Of a DNA stretch of 64,000 bases, positions 45,591-55,479 are shown piece after piece. Under the pieces are notes generated by a model. That model worked only from the letters and a program-made list of their open reading frames with translations. It was not told where the DNA came from and did not search any database. This stretch comes from Coix lacryma-jobi var. lacryma-jobi (taxonomy: Eukaryota; Streptophyta; Magnoliopsida; Poales; Poaceae). The stretch is taken from NCBI GenBank assembly GCA_009763385.1, contig CM019825.1, positions 120,089,131-120,153,130 of the forward strand, written 5' to 3'. Position numbers and translations under genes: made by a program. How positions within the stretch are numbered: position 1 is the stretch's first letter; every line of letters starts with the position of its first letter.

Positions 45591-45780
45591 CTATACAGAA
45601 GAAAGAAACTTAGGAAAACTTTCTAAGAGAAACTCTTCTGATTCCCACGTGGCTTCATCTTCTGTATGTTGATTCCATTGAACCTTGTAGAACTTGACAG
45701 TTCTTTTTCGAGTGACTCGATCTTTCTGGTCAAGAATCTTGATAGGATACTCTGAGTATGTCAGATCAGGCTCTAATTCA
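45591..45780 (-). other. Chromodomain at the C-terminus of F integrase
   Basis: The last ~62 codons show the chromovirus signature: ILDQKDRVTRKRTVKFYKVQW followed by TEDEATWESEEFL. The W in the VQW and ATWE positions is kept. This module binds histone tails, classically H3 methylated at K9, in chromoviruses. Confidence 0.88.
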
Positions 45781-47510
45781 ATCTCTTCAACATGAATGAC
45801 ATGATCAGGCACTTGAAGACATTTCTTTAACTGAGAGACATGGAACACATTATGAACCAATGATAGCTGTGGCGGTAAATCAAGTTGATATGCCACCTTT
45901 CCACATCTTTTAAGGATCTGATAGGGACCTATATATCGAGGTGCCAACTTTCCTTTGATTCCAAATCGAGTAACTCCTTTCATTGGTGATACCTTGAGAT
46001 AGACATAATCACCAACTTTAAAGGTAAGAGACCGACGTCTCTTATCGGCATAACTCTTTTGCCTATATTGTGCTTTCTTCATGTTCTCTTGAATCAATCT
46101 GACTTTTTCTTCAGTTTCTTTAACTAAGTCAACTCCGAAGAGACTACGTTCTCCAGGTTCCGACCAGTTTAATGGTGTTCTGCATCTTCTACCATACAGA
46201 GCTTCAAACGGTGCCATTTTAATGCTCTCTTGATAACTATTATTGTAAGAGAACTCTGCTAATGGCAAACATTCATCCCATTTCTCTGAATAATTGAGCA
46301 CACAAGATCTTAACATATCTTCTAAGATCTGATTAACTCTTTCAGTTTGACCCCCAGTCTGTGGATGATAAGCTGTACTATGCAGAAGCTTGGTACCCAA
46401 AGACTCATGCAAGTGCCTCCAGAAAACATTAACAAACTGTGTCCCCCTATCTGATACGATAGTCTTTGGAATACCATGCAGGCTTACAATTCTGTCAAAA
46501 TATAGCTTGACATAGGTAGATGCTGGATATGCTGTCTTAACAGATATGAAATGAGCTGATTTGGTCAAACGATCAACAATGACCCATATAGAATCAAACC
46601 CTTTTGATGTTTGGGGCAGACCCACTATAAAGTCCATACTAATATCATCCCACTTCCAAGATGGAATTGGCAATGGATGCAATTCTCCAACAGACCTAAG
46701 GTGAACTGCCTTCACTTTCTGACAGGTATCACATTTAGCGACATAACTAGGAATTTCAAGTTTCATCTTAGTCCACCAGAATCTCTGTTTCAGATCATGA
46801 TACATCTTATTACTGCCTGGATGTACTGAAAATCTTGTTGCATGAGCTTCATCAAGAATCTGTTTTCTGAGTTCAGGAACCTTTGGAACTACTAACCGAT
46901 CCTTAAACCAAATTACTCCAGCTTCATCTATTTTGAAATTGGAATTCTGCTCAGAGTGAATCTTTTCTTTCAGATGGATCATACCCTTGCTTTCCTTCTG
47001 GGCTTCAATGATCTGATCTTTAATGGATAATTGAACGGTTACATTTGCAAGATTTCCTTGTGGAATCATTTCAAGACTTAGCCTTTCAAACTCATGGCAC
47101 AAGGTAATATCTATCGGCTTGACTTCCAGACAATTGCAATGACCCTTTCGACTGAGTGCATCTGCTACTACATTGGCTTTACCTGGGTGATAGTGCACTT
47201 CAATATCATAATCTTTTATCAGTTCTAACCATCTTCTCTGACGCATATTCAGCTCAGACTGAGTGAAGATGTATTTCAAGCTTTTATGATCAGTGTATAT
47301 GTGACAAATATTACCCAACAAATAATGTCGCCAGATCTTCAGAGCATGGACTACAGCTGCCAGCTCTAGATCATGTGTTGGATAATGTTCTTCGTGTCGC
47401 TTAAGTTGTCGTGAAGCATAGGCAATGACTCTACCTTCTTGCATCAGTACACACCCAATGCCTTTACCTGAAGCATCACAATAAACATCAAAGGATTTCT
47501 CAATGTCTGG
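45591..47510 (-). CDS. pol: Element F pol part 2: RNase H, integrase, chromodomain
   Basis: A 639-codon open block directly continues the gag-pol frame after the stop at 47511-47513. Order from its N-terminus: RNase H with the YCDAS start, VIAYASRQL, the THDLELAAVVHALKIWRHYL block and YTDHKSL; the integrase H-H-C-C finger (HPGSNKMYHDL to CDTCQKVK); the core with ISMDFIVGLP, IVDRLTKSAHF, SDRGTQF and HPQTGGQTERVN; the GPY/F module (APRYIGPYQIL); and a chromodomain at the end. Integrase inserts element DNA, and the chromodomain is expected to steer it to heterochromatin. It ends 139 bp before the 3' LTR. Confidence 0.93.
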   Translation of the reverse strand, partial: PDIEKSFDVYCDASGKGIGCVLMQEGRVIAYASRQLKRHEEHYPTHDLELAAVVHALKIWRHYLLGNICHIYTDHKSLKYIFTQSELNMRQRRWLELIKDYDIEVHYHPGKANVVADALSRKGHCNCLEVKPIDITLCHEFERLSLEMIPQGNLANVTVQLSIKDQIIEAQKESKGMIHLKEKIHSEQNSNFKIDEAGVIWFKDRLVVPKVPELRKQILDEAHATRFSVHPGSNKMYHDLKQRFWWTKMKLEIPSYVAKCDTCQKVKAVHLRSVGELHPLPIPSWKWDDISMDFIVGLPQTSKGFDSIWVIVDRLTKSAHFISVKTAYPASTYVKLYFDRIVSLHGIPKTIVSDRGTQFVNVFWRHLHESLGTKLLHSTAYHPQTGGQTERVNQILEDMLRSCVLNYSEKWDECLPLAEFSYNNSYQESIKMAPFEALYGRRCRTPLNWSEPGERSLFGVDLVKETEEKVRLIQENMKKAQYRQKSYADKRRRSLTFKVGDYVYLKVSPMKGVTRFGIKGKLAPRYIGPYQILKRCGKVAYQLDLPPQLSLVHNVFHVSQLKKCLQVPDHVIHVEEIELEPDLTYSEYPIKILDQKDRVTRKRTVKFYKVQWNQHTEDEATWESEEFLLESFPKFLSSV

Positions 47511-50102
47511 CTAAGCTAATACTGGTGCAGTTGTCAAAAACTTTTTCAGAGTCTGAAAAGCTTCTTCACATTCTGTTGACCATACAAACTTGATGTCATT
47601 CTTTAGCAATGTTGTCATTGGTTTAGAGATCTTGGAGAAGTCAGGGATAAATCTACGATAATACCCGGCTAATCCTAAGAAACTCCGAACTTGATGTACT
47701 GAAGTTGGTGACTTCCAGTCAAGAACTTCTTGGACTTTGCTTGGATCTACTGCAACACCTTTAGCTGACAGAACATGACCCAAGAATTGAACTTCATCTA
47801 TCCAAAACTCACATTTACTGAATTTAGCATATAACTGATGTTCTCTCAGGCGAGTCAACACTATCCTGAGATGTTCTGCATGCTCTTCTTTGGTTTTGGA
47901 ATAGATGAGAATATCATCAATAAACACAACCACGAACTTATCTAGCTCTGGCATAAACACTGAATTCATCAAGTACATGAAGTGTGCTGGGGCATTGGTC
48001 AGACCAAAAGACATGACTAGATATTCATATAGACCATATCTGGTAGTGAATGCTGTTTTCGGGACATCCTCTGGTTTGATCTTGATCTGATGATACCCCG
48101 ATCTCAAATCTATCTTCGAGAATACCTTCGCACCAGCAAGTTGATCAAAGAGAAGATCAATTCGGGGCAAAGGATACTTGTTTTTGATTGTCACTTCATT
48201 CAAGGGACGATAATCAACACATAGCCTTAAGGTGTGATCCTTCTTTTTCACAAAGATCGCTGGACAACCCCATGGTGATGAACTGGGTCGAATAAAACCT
48301 TTATCTATCAAACCTTGCAACAGAGTTTTCAACTCTGCTAACTCTTTTGGTGGCATTCTATAAGCTCTTCTTGCTATTGGTGCAGTTCCTGGTTTGAGTT
48401 CTATTTCAAACTCCACATCACGATCAGGTGGCAGACCAGGTAAATCTTCTGGGAACACATCAGGAAATTCACAGACCACCGGAATGTTTTGGATTTCTTT
48501 GACAGAGGTAGCACACACTCGCTCCATTGCCCTCTTAAGAGTAGGAAGATGGACAAGAAGTTGAGATTTGCTATAAGGTAAGTTGAGCTTAACCGTTCTA
48601 TTCAAAGTGTCTATCACTGCACCTCTCTGGTTCATCCAGTTCATACCCAAGATCACATCTATACTTGGATCTTTTAAAACTATCATGGAGGTTGGAAATA
48701 TATTTCCACCCAGATCTATAGGTACCTGATGTACCATTTCCTTAGTACATAGTCGACCCCCAGGCGACTGTATAAAGAACTTATCTTTGGTTTCACCAAT
48801 AGGTATGTTATGCTTTTCCGCAAATGCTCTATTCATGAAAGTATGTGATGCACCAGAATCAAAAAGCGTAATTGCTGGGTGTTGAGCAACAGGGAACATA
48901 CCAAGCATAACAGGTTCTCCTTCAAGAATAGCTTCTATCTGAGTATGGAAAACCTTTCCTGTTTTCTGAGTACCCTTACCCTTCTGATTATTCTGTGCAT
49001 TTCCCTGGTTCTGGTTTACTTGCTGATTTCCCGTTGGCCTTGGCACATTGGCATTGGGAACATTCTGCCTTGGATAAGGACAGTCACGAGAGAAATGTCC
49101 AGCCTTCCCACAATTGTAGCATGGATAACTTGTAGCTTGTGGCACTGGTGGACGAATAACAGGAACATTCGACTGACGTTGAACATTGAAAGGCAAAGCA
49201 GGCCTTACAAAAGTCCTCTGAGAATACTGTTGCTGAGGCGGACGGTACGGTGGACGATAAGATGGTCGGAACTGCTGGACTGGATGATACACGAGCCTCT
49301 GACGCTTCTTGTTGCCGCCAGATGATCCAGGCCCTGACACAAATCCCTTCTTTTTCTTAGCCTCCTTATGCTTGCGGTTCTTTTCTTCACTAGCTATAGC
49401 AACATTCACTGTCTCATGATAATTCATATTACCACAAGTTGTCATCATAGACTGAAGCTTTGTATTCAGTCCTCTCATGAAACATGACTTCTTCTTCTCA
49501 TCAGTGTTGACCTGGTCAAAGGCATATTGGGACAGATGATTAAACTTTCCAATGTACTGCATAATTGGCTCATCTCCCTGACGGAGAGCTAAGAACTCTT
49601 CAAGCTTCATCTTCATAACCCCATCTGGAATGTAATGAGCCCTGAAGGCCTCCTTGAATTCAGCCCAAGTGATTCGGTGGCCGGCTGGTTGAACAGCTAG
49701 TAAATTTGCCCACCAAACCCCTGCGGCTCCTCGAAGTTGCTGAGCTGCAAAAGCTGGCTTCTGGACTTCAGTACAGTTGATAAGACTGAACTTTTGTTCC
49801 ATGGTGCGGAGCCAATCATCAGCTTCAAGAGGTTCATCCGCTTTAGTAAACACTGGAGGACGGGTATCAGTGAAATCAACATAGGTTGTCTCTTCCCTGT
49901 TATTACGGCCACGATCACGTTGACCACCATTCTGATTTTGTGCTAACAGAGTTGTTGCATTGACCAACGCTGCAATTGCATCAGCCAAAGAGGGTGGAAC
50001 TGGTGGTGCATTAGGGATATCTTCCCCACCATGGGAAGCACTAGCGTCACGAGTGTTAATAGGCATCTGTTTAAAACAAACCATACCTTGATTAACATTC
50101 AT
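47511..50102 (-). pseudogene. gag-pol: Element F gag, protease and reverse transcriptase, ending at an in-frame stop
   Basis: The frame starts at ATG 50100-50102 and runs 863 codons to TAG 47511-47513, after which the same frame continues into RNase H. Capsid domain about residues 75-250 (WLRTMEQKF, AAGVWWANL, FREAF-like block); a basic KKKKGF stretch; a CCHC knuckle, CYNCGKAGHFSRDC, near 327; the protease DSGA near 414 with ILGMNWM later; RT with DLPGLPPDRDVEF, SPWGCPAIFVKKKD, LCVDYRPLNEVT, SKIDLRSGYHQI and catalytic FIDD near 725. An upstream in-frame ATG choice exists (MPIN at residue 13 or MNVN at 1). The stop is the only break seen in the whole gag-pol frame. Confidence 0.93.
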
Positions 50103-50287
50103 ATTTATACATCATAACATGCATACCATGCTCCACTTATTTATCATACAAGTCTGCTCTTGGGCAGGACTACTGAAATCACTATCTTGCACAACTGACC
50201 ATACTAGAGGTTTTCTGACTAACTAGGTTACAAAGTCAGAAGGGTCACACTAGGATACATCTCATGTTTACACAACCTCTAGGTCTA
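50103..50287 (-). other. Spacer between upstream ORF and gag in F
   Basis: 185 bases, no gene. The gag start region contains a pyrimidine-rich stretch and AAACAG before an internal ATG (about 50065-50085), which resembles a 3' splice site. Splicing from the upstream ORF is possible but not shown. Confidence 0.4.
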
Positions 50288-50833
50288 TCACTCTTCCCCA
50301 GATAAGACTTCATACTCCACCGGTTCTAACTCCTCATCTTCTTCTTCCTCTTCTTCCACCTCAGATTCCGCCTCCGGAGTAGGTGGCGTAGCAGGTTCTG
50401 GCTGCAACTGTGTAGTCAGCTCCTCCACCTGCCTATGAAGGTCAGCATGATGGATCTGCATGAGGTTCTGATTGTCCCTCATTACATCTACTCGGGTTCG
50501 TGCCCGATTCCTCTGCTCGACGGCCTTCCTCCACTTGCACTCATACTCTTGATGTTGTTCGTGGTGGTACTGCAACTGCTCACGTAACTCTTCCTTCTCT
50601 CTGGTGCCCCTCATCCTTTCTCCATTTGCCCTTGCCAACTCCATGTACAGGCGATCTACTTCCGCCTGAAGCTGTGACGAGGCACTGTTACTTCCTTCAC
50701 CTTCTTCATAAGCAACCACTGGCTGGTTGCTTCCCACACTATCTGCAGGTTCGTCATCTCTTGGGGCAAGAACGTGTCGCGGAACACCTCGAGGTCCGGT
50801 ACACTTTCGTGCAGTCTGTTTGGTACGGACCAT
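50288..50833 (-). CDS. Upstream ORF of F: histone H3-tail-like N-terminus, coiled coil, acidic tail
   Basis: 181 codons from ATG 50831-50833, in a different frame from gag. After Met the protein starts VRTKQTARKCTG. Canonical H3 starts ARTKQTARKSTG, so residues 2-9, 11 and 12 are identical, including K4, T6, R8 and K9; S10 is Cys. With one inserted residue, PR..LA at 17-22 aligns with H3 P16-R17..L20-A21. Residues about 55-140 are rich in Glu, Gln, Arg and Leu (QAEVDRLYMELARANGE and later heptad-like segments) and likely form a coiled coil. The last ~40 residues are strongly acidic, with EEEEEEDEELE. There is no histone fold. Function is unknown; roles in binding H3-tail readers or the element's own chromodomain are inference. 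Confidence 0.75.
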   Translation of the reverse strand: MVRTKQTARKCTGPRGVPRHVLAPRDDEPADSVGSNQPVVAYEEGEGSNSASSQLQAEVDRLYMELARANGERMRGTREKEELREQLQYHHEQHQEYECKWRKAVEQRNRARTRVDVMRDNQNLMQIHHADLHRQVEELTTQLQPEPATPPTPEAESEVEEEEEEDEELEPVEYEVLSGEE

Positions 50834-51306
50834 CTGCCAAAATATTTATATTTTGAATATTAGAACTATATATGTTCCAAGATTAAGAGAAAGAGTTTTA
50901 TAATTAGATAGATATATAGACTCTATTTAGATATAACTTCTAAGAGGGAAAGTTAATTATACGTTATCAATCATGATGCATGAATCGTACTTACGAACAA
51001 ACACACATCAAACAAATAATTTCTTTAAAGTAGTCACTTATAATAAAAGTGAATAAACTTCCTTTTCACAATTAGGGCAATATTATATTGTTATAAGTAT
51101 TGTTCCTTAGATATAAATATCACCATAGCTATACTAAAAACATATCCATTTAGATAGAAGGATAAGTCTAAAGAATGAATTAAGGCAAGTCAGAACAATA
51201 AGACAAGTCTTAGAAGAAATTTGGACTCAAACTAATTCGAAATTTAGTTTGACTCAAAACTTTTGAAGTTTTCAAAAATGTATACTGTTATACTTTTCTA
51301 AGGGAA
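50834..51306 (-). other. Element F 5' untranslated region
   Basis: About 470 AT-rich bases between PBS and the upstream ORF. No motif-bearing ORF and no repeat beyond AT-rich words. Confidence 0.6.
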
Positions 51307-51321
51307 CCTGCTCCGATACCA
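51307..51321 (-). other. Primer-binding site of element F
   Basis: The minus strand reads TGGTATCGGAGCAGG, two bases inside the 5' LTR, tRNA-Met type. It is identical to the PBS of element D. Confidence 0.9.
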
Positions 51322-51323
51322 GC

Positions 51324-54300
51324 TGTGGCAGAACCTCCTGAATTAAGTGGCCCACATGCACCCATCATTGGCCTAAAGACCTCTGATTGGCGTGCATGAG
51401 TTCCAAATGACTCAAGAGATCTGTCGGGTGTCCTCGGGAAACCCGAATCATCCATGTTACATTCTTTTCAGGACTTCCCTCATCAAGCATCACAGTATTA
51501 CAACAGTTTTATAGATAAGATAAATCAGAGTAAAGCGGAAAGATTATATAACATAGATCGAAGCTTAGATTTTAAAGGTTACAACCCATAAGTACTTATT
51601 ACATAAAAGGTTCGGAACTTCATAATACATATACCACACAAATTTTTGTTACTTGCCCAAGGTCAAACATCAGAGTCATTATCACTCTCCTTCACAAGAG
51701 TGAAGAAACATTGACCACCAAAGGGATGATCAATGAACTCACCTGCAACAAAGGTTAACAAACCCTGAGTACAAAAGTACTCAACAAGACTTAACCGTCT
51801 AGAAAAGAGGAGAAGACTCAGGTATGAAGGCTATAGGAATTCAAGGTAAGGCTTTAGCAAGATCAAAACATTTCTTTTGCATAAAAGCTTACTAAAAGTA
51901 AAGCCTATTTTCAAGTTTTAACTCAAGATTAAACTTTATAACTATCCAAAGATTCTCAAACCTTTATAAGCATACTACATCTTTCGTTCTCATCTCATCA
52001 AGATTCCATTCATTACTACGGTGTGGGTCAGTGGATTGAGGTTCCATATCCGAGGAAACACGGCGATTCGAATCGATTAAACCCAGCTGGGGATTCAGTA
52101 CCACACGACATATGTAGAACTTAATCTTGCATACGTCAACCCTATCTATAGATCCTCCCATACAAGACCGGGTTCGCGCCACCCGAGAGTACAGTACACC
52201 TCGAACCCGACTATCTCATAGCCCTGAGGGTACACGCTACTCCCACCATCTCTCCACTCCCAGTGCGCGATTAGCCGTTCTCAAGTATCTGAATAGCTAT
52301 AGACGAGGCTTACCACCGCATGTGGGCTGTACTCAAGGGTCTCAATCACAGCAGGCCAACAACGATAAGGTCCTATGTTGAGTAACACTACAACAAGACT
52401 CCATTCTTGATGTAAGTTACTATTGTTATCATATTATCTCAAGATTCATGATTTCCATAACATAGCAACCATTTTTAAAAGCACCTACTATACTGAAGTA
52501 GTAGAGCATGGCTAAGCATACTAAGCATTTTCATAAAACGGTTATCAAGGTTAAGTATTGGAATCATCAAGGTTGGTAATGCATCAAATAGGGTTCACTC
52601 AACTCCTATTCACTTAATGCATCATATTAACTCAAGTGATATAAATAACTTTATCAAAATACAAGGATAGGTTTAATGTCCGGGGCTTCCCTTGAAGATC
52701 AGCGAAGTCCGACGATTCAGAAGAAACAGAAGGATCCGCACACTCAGAAGGAATCCACTGAGGATTAGGCTCTTCGGAAGCAAGATCTACACGTAACAGT
52801 GTATATGCATGATCAATGGGATGCTTATGATATGAGCATGATAAAGATGGAAATTTTCTAAGCTGTAGACATTTATTCATACAATCTTTTATCACGGTAA
52901 AGTTGCAAATCAACAAAACCAAACTAGCTATTAAACTACATATTATTACTTAAACAAATTTTATTATCTCTATTAAGCAAAGCAAGGTTATGTAACTAAC
53001 AAGCAACAAAAGGTCATTAGCATAAAGGAATCCATAACCAGAGAGCAAATCTTGCTAGTTTTCCACTGGTTGTCAAACAATTCCAAAACTCACACAAATC
53101 TACAGGGATCAACTATTTCTATTTATTTTATTAATCATTTTAATTAGCCTTTTATTTATACACCAAGCATACTTTGTCAAACAGAGATGAAATTAAACAT
53201 GAAGGTGTATATCAGTGATATAAACTCCCATGTCAAATTTCATGATTTTTGGATAACCACAGAAAATCACATAATTCATCAAAATTGCATTTATTAATTA
53301 AAGCACAGATTTTATTGGCATAGTAAAAATGCTCCAAACACAAGTTTCATAATTTTTATATTAGCACAGACATGCTAGCATCACTCATGTCAAATTTCAT
53401 AATTAACAGAGCTATAGATTAATTATAGCAAAAAGAACAAAACTAGCTACTGTGCATAAAGCCAGAAAAAGAAAAACTTGAATCTAGCCCAAACTCGGCT
53501 TTCGGCCCAGCCCAGCGCGACCCGCCACGCGCGAAAGCCGGCCCAGCCTGGCTACGCCCGCGTGCCCTGGCAACTTTGCAGAAAAACCCTTCGGCTTCTA
53601 GGAAACTAACCCGCAGTCCACAGCGCTATTCACATGAGTCTATGACTTTCCAACTAACACCCTGGACTTTCTTGCCTTCACAACGACGAGGTCCCCGACC
53701 ATGGCTCGGCGCACACGGCGGCGCACAGAGCGGCGGCACGACTTACGCCGGCCATCTCCGGCCAGTAGAGACCTAACGAACGCGAGCATCGTCACCGACG
53801 AGTCACCCGCGGCCGATTGAGCCCCTAACCCTAAACTCTACTGCTCCGGCGAGGTCTGGCCACGCACGGCGGCGGATTGGATCTCGGCACGGCCGTTCCG
53901 GCGAACCTAGGCCAGTAGCAAGCGAGCGGAGAGGTTAGACAGGACCAGTGGCTCACCCTGGTGCTGATGGTGTAGCTGGTTTGGGCGGAGGTTGCACGGA
54001 GAGAAGGTGTCCACGGAGCAGTGGTTTGCGGCGGCGAGCTCCAGCGAAGATGACGTCGTTCCGGCGAGACCTAAGCACCAAACAAAGAACCATCGAGCCG
54101 ATGAGTGCTCTGGGATCAAGATGAAACAAAGACAAGAGAAAGAAAGAGTGGAGAAGTGCTCGGTTGGTCGGACCAAGTCGAGATCGAGCTCGGCGGCGTT
54201 TTCTGCCCGGCGGGAAGAAGAACGGCGAGGACAAGCGCTCTGGTGTGTTAGAGATGGAGAGGAAAGGTCCGGGAGGTGCGCAAGGAAGTGAAGTACTTAT

Positions 54301-55257
54301 AGACGTGGTGAATTTGGATGAGATTGACTAGAGACGGAGAATTGTGGATTGGGATCAAGATGGTGCCCGTCGGTGCCATGGTGGCAAACGCCGACGATGA
54401 GCGAAGAAGGAGGCGCCATGACGCGAGAGAGCTTGCCAGCAGCTGCTTAACCTGGCCACGAACACAGTCGCGTGCTTGTTCGGGAGAGATTGACATCAGA
54501 CGCGCGGGCTGGAGCGATCAAAAGATCGCCTCCCTGCCGCCATGAACAGGGGCAAGAACTTATCCCCCCCCTTTCCCATTCTACCCTTTTCAAATTTGAA
54601 ATTACTTTGGATTTTTGAATAGAAGTTGAAAATATGCCAAAATATCAAATGCTCAGAATTTCAAACTGAACACCTTTTATTTTTGCAACCTACCCAAAAT
54701 TTGCTTATATTTTGAATTAGAGTTTGAAATGCAAAAGGGGACAAAAAGGGTAAAAGAGAACTTTCACAATTACTATTGATTTCACATGAACACTTGAAAA
54801 ACTTTACGCATCAAAGTTGTTCCTTATCAGAAATAGAGCAACTTTGCTTTTTGAAGCATACCCAAATTCTTTTTAGATTTTGATTTATAGAAAAGGGGAT
54901 AAAATAGAATTTTGAATTTATTTAAACTATTTAATTGAATTTTAACCAAATCTGATTTATACCTCAATGATGACTTGAATCAAGGTCCAAATACACCTTT
55001 GAGACATAAAACCAAAGTTTGATCCAAAATTCACTACTATAAGAAATTACCATTATACCCCTAAAGACATACAAGCACTATTCACCATTATGAAAGCATA
55101 AACTAGGGTTTAACTTAAGCACTTTTTATCAACTAAGCACAAGCATAAAATAATAAACTTGTTTTAGTGAATGCATAACCAGGTTATCACTCAAATGAAA
55201 TGCCAGTGCATATGATGACATGTCAGGTTTTAGTTTGCTTAACACCAGAGTGTTACA
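51324..55257 (-). repeat. 5' LTR of element F
   Basis: Partner of 41520-45451, with TATA at 54294-54302. About 1.1% divergence by eye, with single-base indels near 53850 and 54565. Confidence 0.93.
54294..54302 (-). promoter_or_regulatory. TATA box in 5' LTR of F
   Basis: CTATAAGTA on the minus strand. As the 5' LTR copy it would drive the genomic RNA that carries the H3-tail-like ORF and gag-pol. Confidence 0.6.
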
Positions 55258-55262
55258 ATAAC
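55258..55262. repeat. Target-site duplication of element F, right copy
   Basis: ATAAC, matching 41515-41519. Confidence 0.93.
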
Positions 55263-55453
55263 CAGGTATTATGATGGGATGTAAGGATTCTACTGGTTAT
55301 AGCTTGCGTTCATGGGGTAGTGATAGATAAGAGTGGAATTCTAAAACAACATTCATAAGAATGAAAACAAAAATAATGAAAAGACTGGGACAAAAAAGGA
55401 AAAGATAAAAGTATGATTACAAGGTTAAACTAAGACTTAAGTTGATCTACCGT
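55263..55453 (-). other. Element E 5' untranslated remnant
   Basis: About 190 bases of E interior between F and the E primer-binding site. A-rich, no gene. Confidence 0.6.
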
Positions 55454-55471
55454 TCCCCGGCAACGGCGCCA
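55454..55471 (-). other. Primer-binding site of element E
   Basis: The minus strand reads TGGCGCCGTTGCCGGGGA, eight bases inside the 5' LTR. It matches the 3' end of plant tRNA-Asp, the primer of Athila elements. Confidence 0.85.
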
Positions 55472-55479
55472 GAAATGCT

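Larger units (their letters stand above)
41520..55257 (-). mobile_element. Element F: Tekay-type chromovirus (Gypsy)
   Basis: A 13.7-kb complete element, the innermost of the nest. LTRs are 3932 and 3934 bp, begin TGTGGCAGAACC and end GAGTGTTACA; TSD ATAAC. It has a tRNA-Met-type PBS, a polypurine tract, gag-protease-RT-RNase H-integrase in one minus frame, and a C-terminal chromodomain. Long LTRs, RT motifs and the chromodomain place it in the Tekay (Del) lineage. An extra ORF before gag starts with an H3-tail-like sequence. By eye the LTRs differ at about 45 sites (about 1.1%), the youngest pair counted here. One stop interrupts pol at 47511-47513. Confidence 0.95.

Noticed and set aside
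55454..55471. tRNA-like sequences at the primer-binding sites
   Set aside because: They are 14-18 base complements of tRNA 3' ends. No full tRNA fold is present at any of them.
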